This document shows, piece by piece, positions 7,159 to 9,048 of a stretch of DNA of 9,048 bases. The translations under genes and the position numbers were made by a program. Within the stretch, counting starts at the first letter, position 1. Every line of letters begins with the position of its first letter. The notes beneath the pieces were generated by a model. That model ran no database searches, was not told where the DNA came from, and worked only from the letters and a program-made list of their open reading frames with translations. This DNA is from Candidatus Tayloriibacteriota bacterium (GTDB lineage: Bacteria > Patescibacteriota > Minisyncoccia > Phycocordibacterales > UBA11359). The stretch is taken from NCBI GenBank assembly GCA_003455555.1, contig DMQX01000058.1, forward strand, positions 1-9,048, written 5' to 3'.

Positions 7159-7167
7159 AGTTTCCCT

Positions 7168-7195
7168 ATTCTATATTAAATGACAAAAAATGCAA
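7168..7195 (-). promoter_or_regulatory. rplU promoter (-35 TTGCAT, -10 TAGAAT)
   Basis: On the minus strand TTGCAT (7190-7195) is followed after 16 nt by TAGAAT (7168-7173), 9 nt before the ATG. The predicted start of RNA is near 7161, giving almost no leader. It diverges from the promoter of the 7307 gene, the two -35 boxes lying about 40 nt apart. Confidence 0.55.
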
Positions 7196-7234
7196 GTTCC
7201 CTGCTTCGACCAAATATGCAACATTGTCCAGCCG

Positions 7235-7263
7235 TTGACATTATGCTATTTTAATGTTAATTT
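7235..7263 (+). promoter_or_regulatory. Probable promoter of the 7307 gene (TTGACA, 17 nt, TAATTT)
   Basis: A perfect -35 TTGACA (7235-7240) is followed after 17 nt by TAATTT (7258-7263), a weak -10. RNA would start near 7270 and carry a 37 nt leader with the AAGGAGG ribosome site. This places transcription downstream of the in-frame ATG at 7190 and supports the later TTG start. Confidence 0.5.
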
Positions 7264-7292
7264 ACTGCCGGAACACCGTTATTTACAACTTC

Positions 7293-7299
7293 AAGGAGG
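7293..7299 (+). promoter_or_regulatory. Ribosome binding site AAGGAGG deciding a TTG start
   Basis: AAGGAGG is the strongest Shine-Dalgarno in the window. It ends 7 nt before the TTG at 7307-7309, which is in frame with the long open frame. This outweighs the upstream ATG at 7190, which has no such site. Confidence 0.85.
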
Positions 7300-7306
7300 A
7301 ACACCT

Positions 7307-7930
7307 TTGGAAAGCGAAGAATTGACGCAAAACGAAAAAACGGCCGAGGAATTGATTGTTTTGATGGAGGAAATGGATTTAGCTATTTTTCCGGACAAAC
7401 CTTTGGAGGTACTGGCTTACTACAAGCACAATGCGCCAACGGAAACCATGATCGGTTTGGGTCGCGGGTATCGTGTAGAAGATGACATTACCACTGCGGA
7501 CAAAACTTTCTTCTACTGGATACTGATCGACAAGATCTTTGACCTAATGGGTATGGTCTGGATGTACGATAGTCATCTCATTAACAACAAGATCGTTCAC
7601 AAGTCCAAACGAACTATGTCGGACCGTCAGATCGGTATTGCCGCGCACGAGGTCAGACACCGGTGCCAACTCGAGCTGAAAGGTCTTGTGATGTTAGACC
7701 GGTGCAACATTCATCTGTTCCCAGAATTGCAACCAAAAGTGGACTTCTGTCTACAAATCGAGTACAACGACAGTGAGCTTTCGGCCGAGCACTTTGACGC
7801 GCTAATGGTCGAGGAATGTGTCCTTCAAATGGTCGAGTCACACGACTCCCTAACGCCCGAACTTTTCGACAAGATCATCCAGATAGTCTCGGCTCGAAAT
7901 CCAGCAGAACTGAAGCAACTCTTGAAGTAA
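7307..7930 (+). CDS. Hypothetical protein with HEXXH motif, putative metallopeptidase
   Basis: Not assigned to a named family. Starting at the TTG after AAGGAGG, the product is 207 residues, acidic at the N-terminus, with no signal peptide and no sure membrane segment, so it is probably cytoplasmic. The clearest motif is AAHEVRHRCQ, which contains HEVRH (114-118), the HEXXH zinc site of zincin metallopeptidases: two histidines and the catalytic glutamate E115. A possible third zinc ligand is E161 in SAEHFDAL, as in gluzincins where a downstream glutamate in an ExxA/D helix completes the site; this is inference. I recall similar HEVRHR hypothetical proteins in Parcubacteria but cannot check. 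The frame is open further upstream to an ATG at 7190, but that would cover the promoter and lacks an SD. It is a single gene, closed by a strong terminator 22 nt after the stop. Confidence 0.8.
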   Translation: MESEELTQNEKTAEELIVLMEEMDLAIFPDKPLEVLAYYKHNAPTETMIGLGRGYRVEDDITTADKTFFYWILIDKIFDLMGMVWMYDSHLINNKIVHKSKRTMSDRQIGIAAHEVRHRCQLELKGLVMLDRCNIHLFPELQPKVDFCLQIEYNDSELSAEHFDALMVEECVLQMVESHDSLTPELFDKIIQIVSARNPAELKQLLK

Positions 7931-7951
7931 AGGAAAACGCGGCAGAAAAAC

Positions 7952-7983
7952 AAAACGCCATCTCAACTGAGGTGGCGTTTTTT
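7952..7983. terminator. Strong intrinsic terminator between the 7307 gene and the surface protein gene
   Basis: A 13-bp stem (7952-7964 with 7969-7981, one G-U wobble at 7961/7972) encloses the loop AACT and runs into six T bases. It ends the plus-strand 7307 gene. On the minus strand the same hairpin (with one A-C mismatch) is followed by TTTTGTTTTT and can also end the convergent surface protein gene, whose stop is at 8002. Confidence 0.92.
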
Positions 7984-8001
7984 CAAACATATTCGAAACT
8001 T

Positions 8002-9048
8002 TTATTTACAGCTAATCTCCTGTATCTTAGCTCGAGTCAACGCACCGACATAACCAGTGACTTTCACAGAGTTAGACCCTTGAAAAGCTTCAACGGCATG
8101 GAACGTTTCTAAACCAAAGTTGCCGGTTGGAGCAGACGCGAGGTATCCGCGAGTGTTAAGAAAACCTTGCAATTGAGATACTGCGCTTGCAGTCACAACA
8201 TCGGTATTTGGATACTGAAGATCACCTGTCAGCGCCAAACATGTAGAATTGTTCGGAGTCACTGTGCCTGTTGAGCCAACCGCTGAAGTCGAATTGCTTT
8301 GTCCGGATACAGAGTTTACGACGGAAGCTGTAAACGAACTGTTTGTACCAGCTGAAACGGTGGTAGGAGGATTAACTGTCACCCCGCAGGTCGCGGTCGC
8401 GGTCTGCCCGCCTGAAGTTACCGTTACGGTCGCAGTCTTTACGCCCGCAGTCGTATAACTTTTGCCAATCCCACCCCAGGTTGAGATCCCGGATAGACCA
8501 TCGGTACCTGCCCACGAATAAGCATATGTTCCGTTGCCACCACTTACGCCCCATGGTGTGTAGGTTACGCTAGTGTTCAAAGCGACAGAAGTCACGCCAG
8601 TTGAGCAATGCGCGGTGACAGCGGGATATGTGGCCGTAGAGGTTGTAGGTGAAGTTACAACCGGAACAGGAGTTGCTGTGTTTAGAGTAAAATAATTGTC
8701 GCTAATGTCACTGACCGAACAGCTTGATCCCGCGCATATTTTTATCTTGTAATTCGGTCCTAGTCCCGGCCAGCTGGTTAAAGTAGGACTGACATAATAA
8801 GGAAAACTTTGGGTATCTTTAGTTGTGCCGATCAACATACTGCTATTCACGCCAGTTTTTGTGGAAGTTAGGTCATAGCCTTTTTCGAGATAAATATACA
8901 GCAGATTATTTTCGTTAACTGTCAGGTTGGTCAAGTTATATTGAATCGAATACGTGTTCCCAACATTCCAATTCTCTCCTCCGTTCGGCGAGGTGACAGT
9001 GATTGAGGGCTGAGTAATCGATGAACCCGGAACAGTTATCCAAACCGC
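8002..9048 (-). CDS. Secreted peptidoglycan-binding surface protein, C-terminal part (5' end outside window)
   Basis: Only the last 348 residues are present; the frame is open to the window edge, so the TTG at 8934 is not a start. Order of parts: a Kre9/KNH-like domain (about 12-120) opened by ITVTSPNGGENW; a Thr/Pro/Ser linker; a PKD-like immunoglobulin-type domain (about 142-225) with GNGTYAYSW and KTATVTVTSGGQTATATC; a Ser/Thr/Val-rich linker; and a C-terminal peptidoglycan-binding repeat of PG_binding_1 type (about 272-343) with YPNTDVVTASAVSQLQGFL and VTGYVGALTRAKI. Cysteines appear in pairs at the domain edges (148/221 and 270/347), which suggests disulfides and export. The combination is typical of large Parcubacteria envelope proteins. 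It probably attaches to the cell wall by its C-terminus and displays N-terminal domains outside. The identity of the N-terminal part is unknown. Confidence 0.88.
   Translation of the reverse strand, partial: AVWITVPGSSITQPSITVTSPNGGENWNVGNTYSIQYNLTNLTVNENNLLYIYLEKGYDLTSTKTGVNSSMLIGTTKDTQSFPYYVSPTLTSWPGLGPNYKIKICAGSSCSVSDISDNYFTLNTATPVPVVTSPTTSTATYPAVTAHCSTGVTSVALNTSVTYTPWGVSGGNGTYAYSWAGTDGLSGISTWGGIGKSYTTAGVKTATVTVTSGGQTATATCGVTVNPPTTVSAGTNSSFTASVVNSVSGQSNSTSAVGSTGTVTPNNSTCLALTGDLQYPNTDVVTASAVSQLQGFLNTRGYLASAPTGNFGLETFHAVEAFQGSNSVKVTGYVGALTRAKIQEISCK

Noticed and set aside
7190..7306. Upstream ATG at 7190 as start of the HEVRH gene
   Set aside because: It lies in the divergent promoter region with rplU, upstream of the TTGACA box, and has no SD. 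AAGGAGG before the TTG at 7307 is far better.
8385..8440. GGTCGCGGTCGCGGTC-type repetition as a possible tandem repeat
   Set aside because: It encodes the TATATC / TVTV stretch of the PKD-like domain; the repetition follows from the protein sequence and is short and imperfect.
8932..8934. TTG at 8934 as start of the surface protein
   Set aside because: The frame continues without a stop through a recognisable SPNGGE domain start to the window edge, so the gene is cut by the window.
1..9048. CRISPR array, insertion sequence, attachment site or defence operon
   Set aside because: No spaced direct repeats, transposase or integrase motifs, terminal inverted repeats, or tRNA-derived repeats were found.

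Overview
This looks like a chromosomal segment from a Patescibacteria/CPR bacterium, most likely Parcubacteria. That is an inference from protein style, not a database match. Pointers are the C-terminal part of a secreted Ser/Thr/Val-rich protein with a Kre9/KNH-like segment, a PKD-like segment and a terminal peptidoglycan-binding repeat, a CorA-like protein ending in a short KKWL tail, a divergent RecR, and compact gene packing with almost no Shine-Dalgarno (SD) sequences in front of core genes. No mobile element, tRNA, rRNA or CRISPR array was seen.

Layout. On the minus strand at the left are rplI (ribosomal protein L9, 16-459) and a membrane-anchored S41 carboxy-terminal processing protease (514-1740). 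Divergent from the protease, on the plus strand, run a CorA-like membrane protein without the GMN motif (1845-2729), cysS (2751-4145), dnaB (4290-5690) and recR (5712-6332), then a small two-helix membrane protein of unknown function (6385-6783). A bidirectional terminator separates that gene from rplU (L21, minus, 6844-7158). Next comes a plus-strand putative HEXXH metalloprotein (7307-7930, TTG start with a strong SD). A second hairpin terminator separates it from the 3' part of a large secreted peptidoglycan-binding protein on the minus strand (8002 to beyond 9048).

How it works together. The genes are mostly housekeeping: translation (L9, L21, Cys-tRNA synthetase), replication and recombination (DnaB, RecR) and envelope functions (protease, CorA-like protein, surface protein). 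They do not form one pathway. Likely transcription units are rplI alone, the protease alone, corA-like with cysS (21 nt gap), dnaB with recR (21 nt gap), and four single genes. The pairing rplI-dnaB, common in other bacteria, is broken here: the two genes are on opposite strands with three genes between them.

The most interesting signal is in the promoters. rplI, the corA-like gene, dnaB and rplU each have a TATAAT/TAGAAT box only 6-10 nt before the ATG, so their mRNAs should have 0-4 nt leaders (leaderless). The two unknown genes (6385 and 7307) instead have clear SD sequences and predicted leaders of about 36 nt. This suggests two modes of translation initiation side by side. No wholly new system is visible. 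The GMN-less CorA-like protein, the RecR lacking the Toprim glutamate and the uncharacterised HEVRH protein are the other points worth checking.
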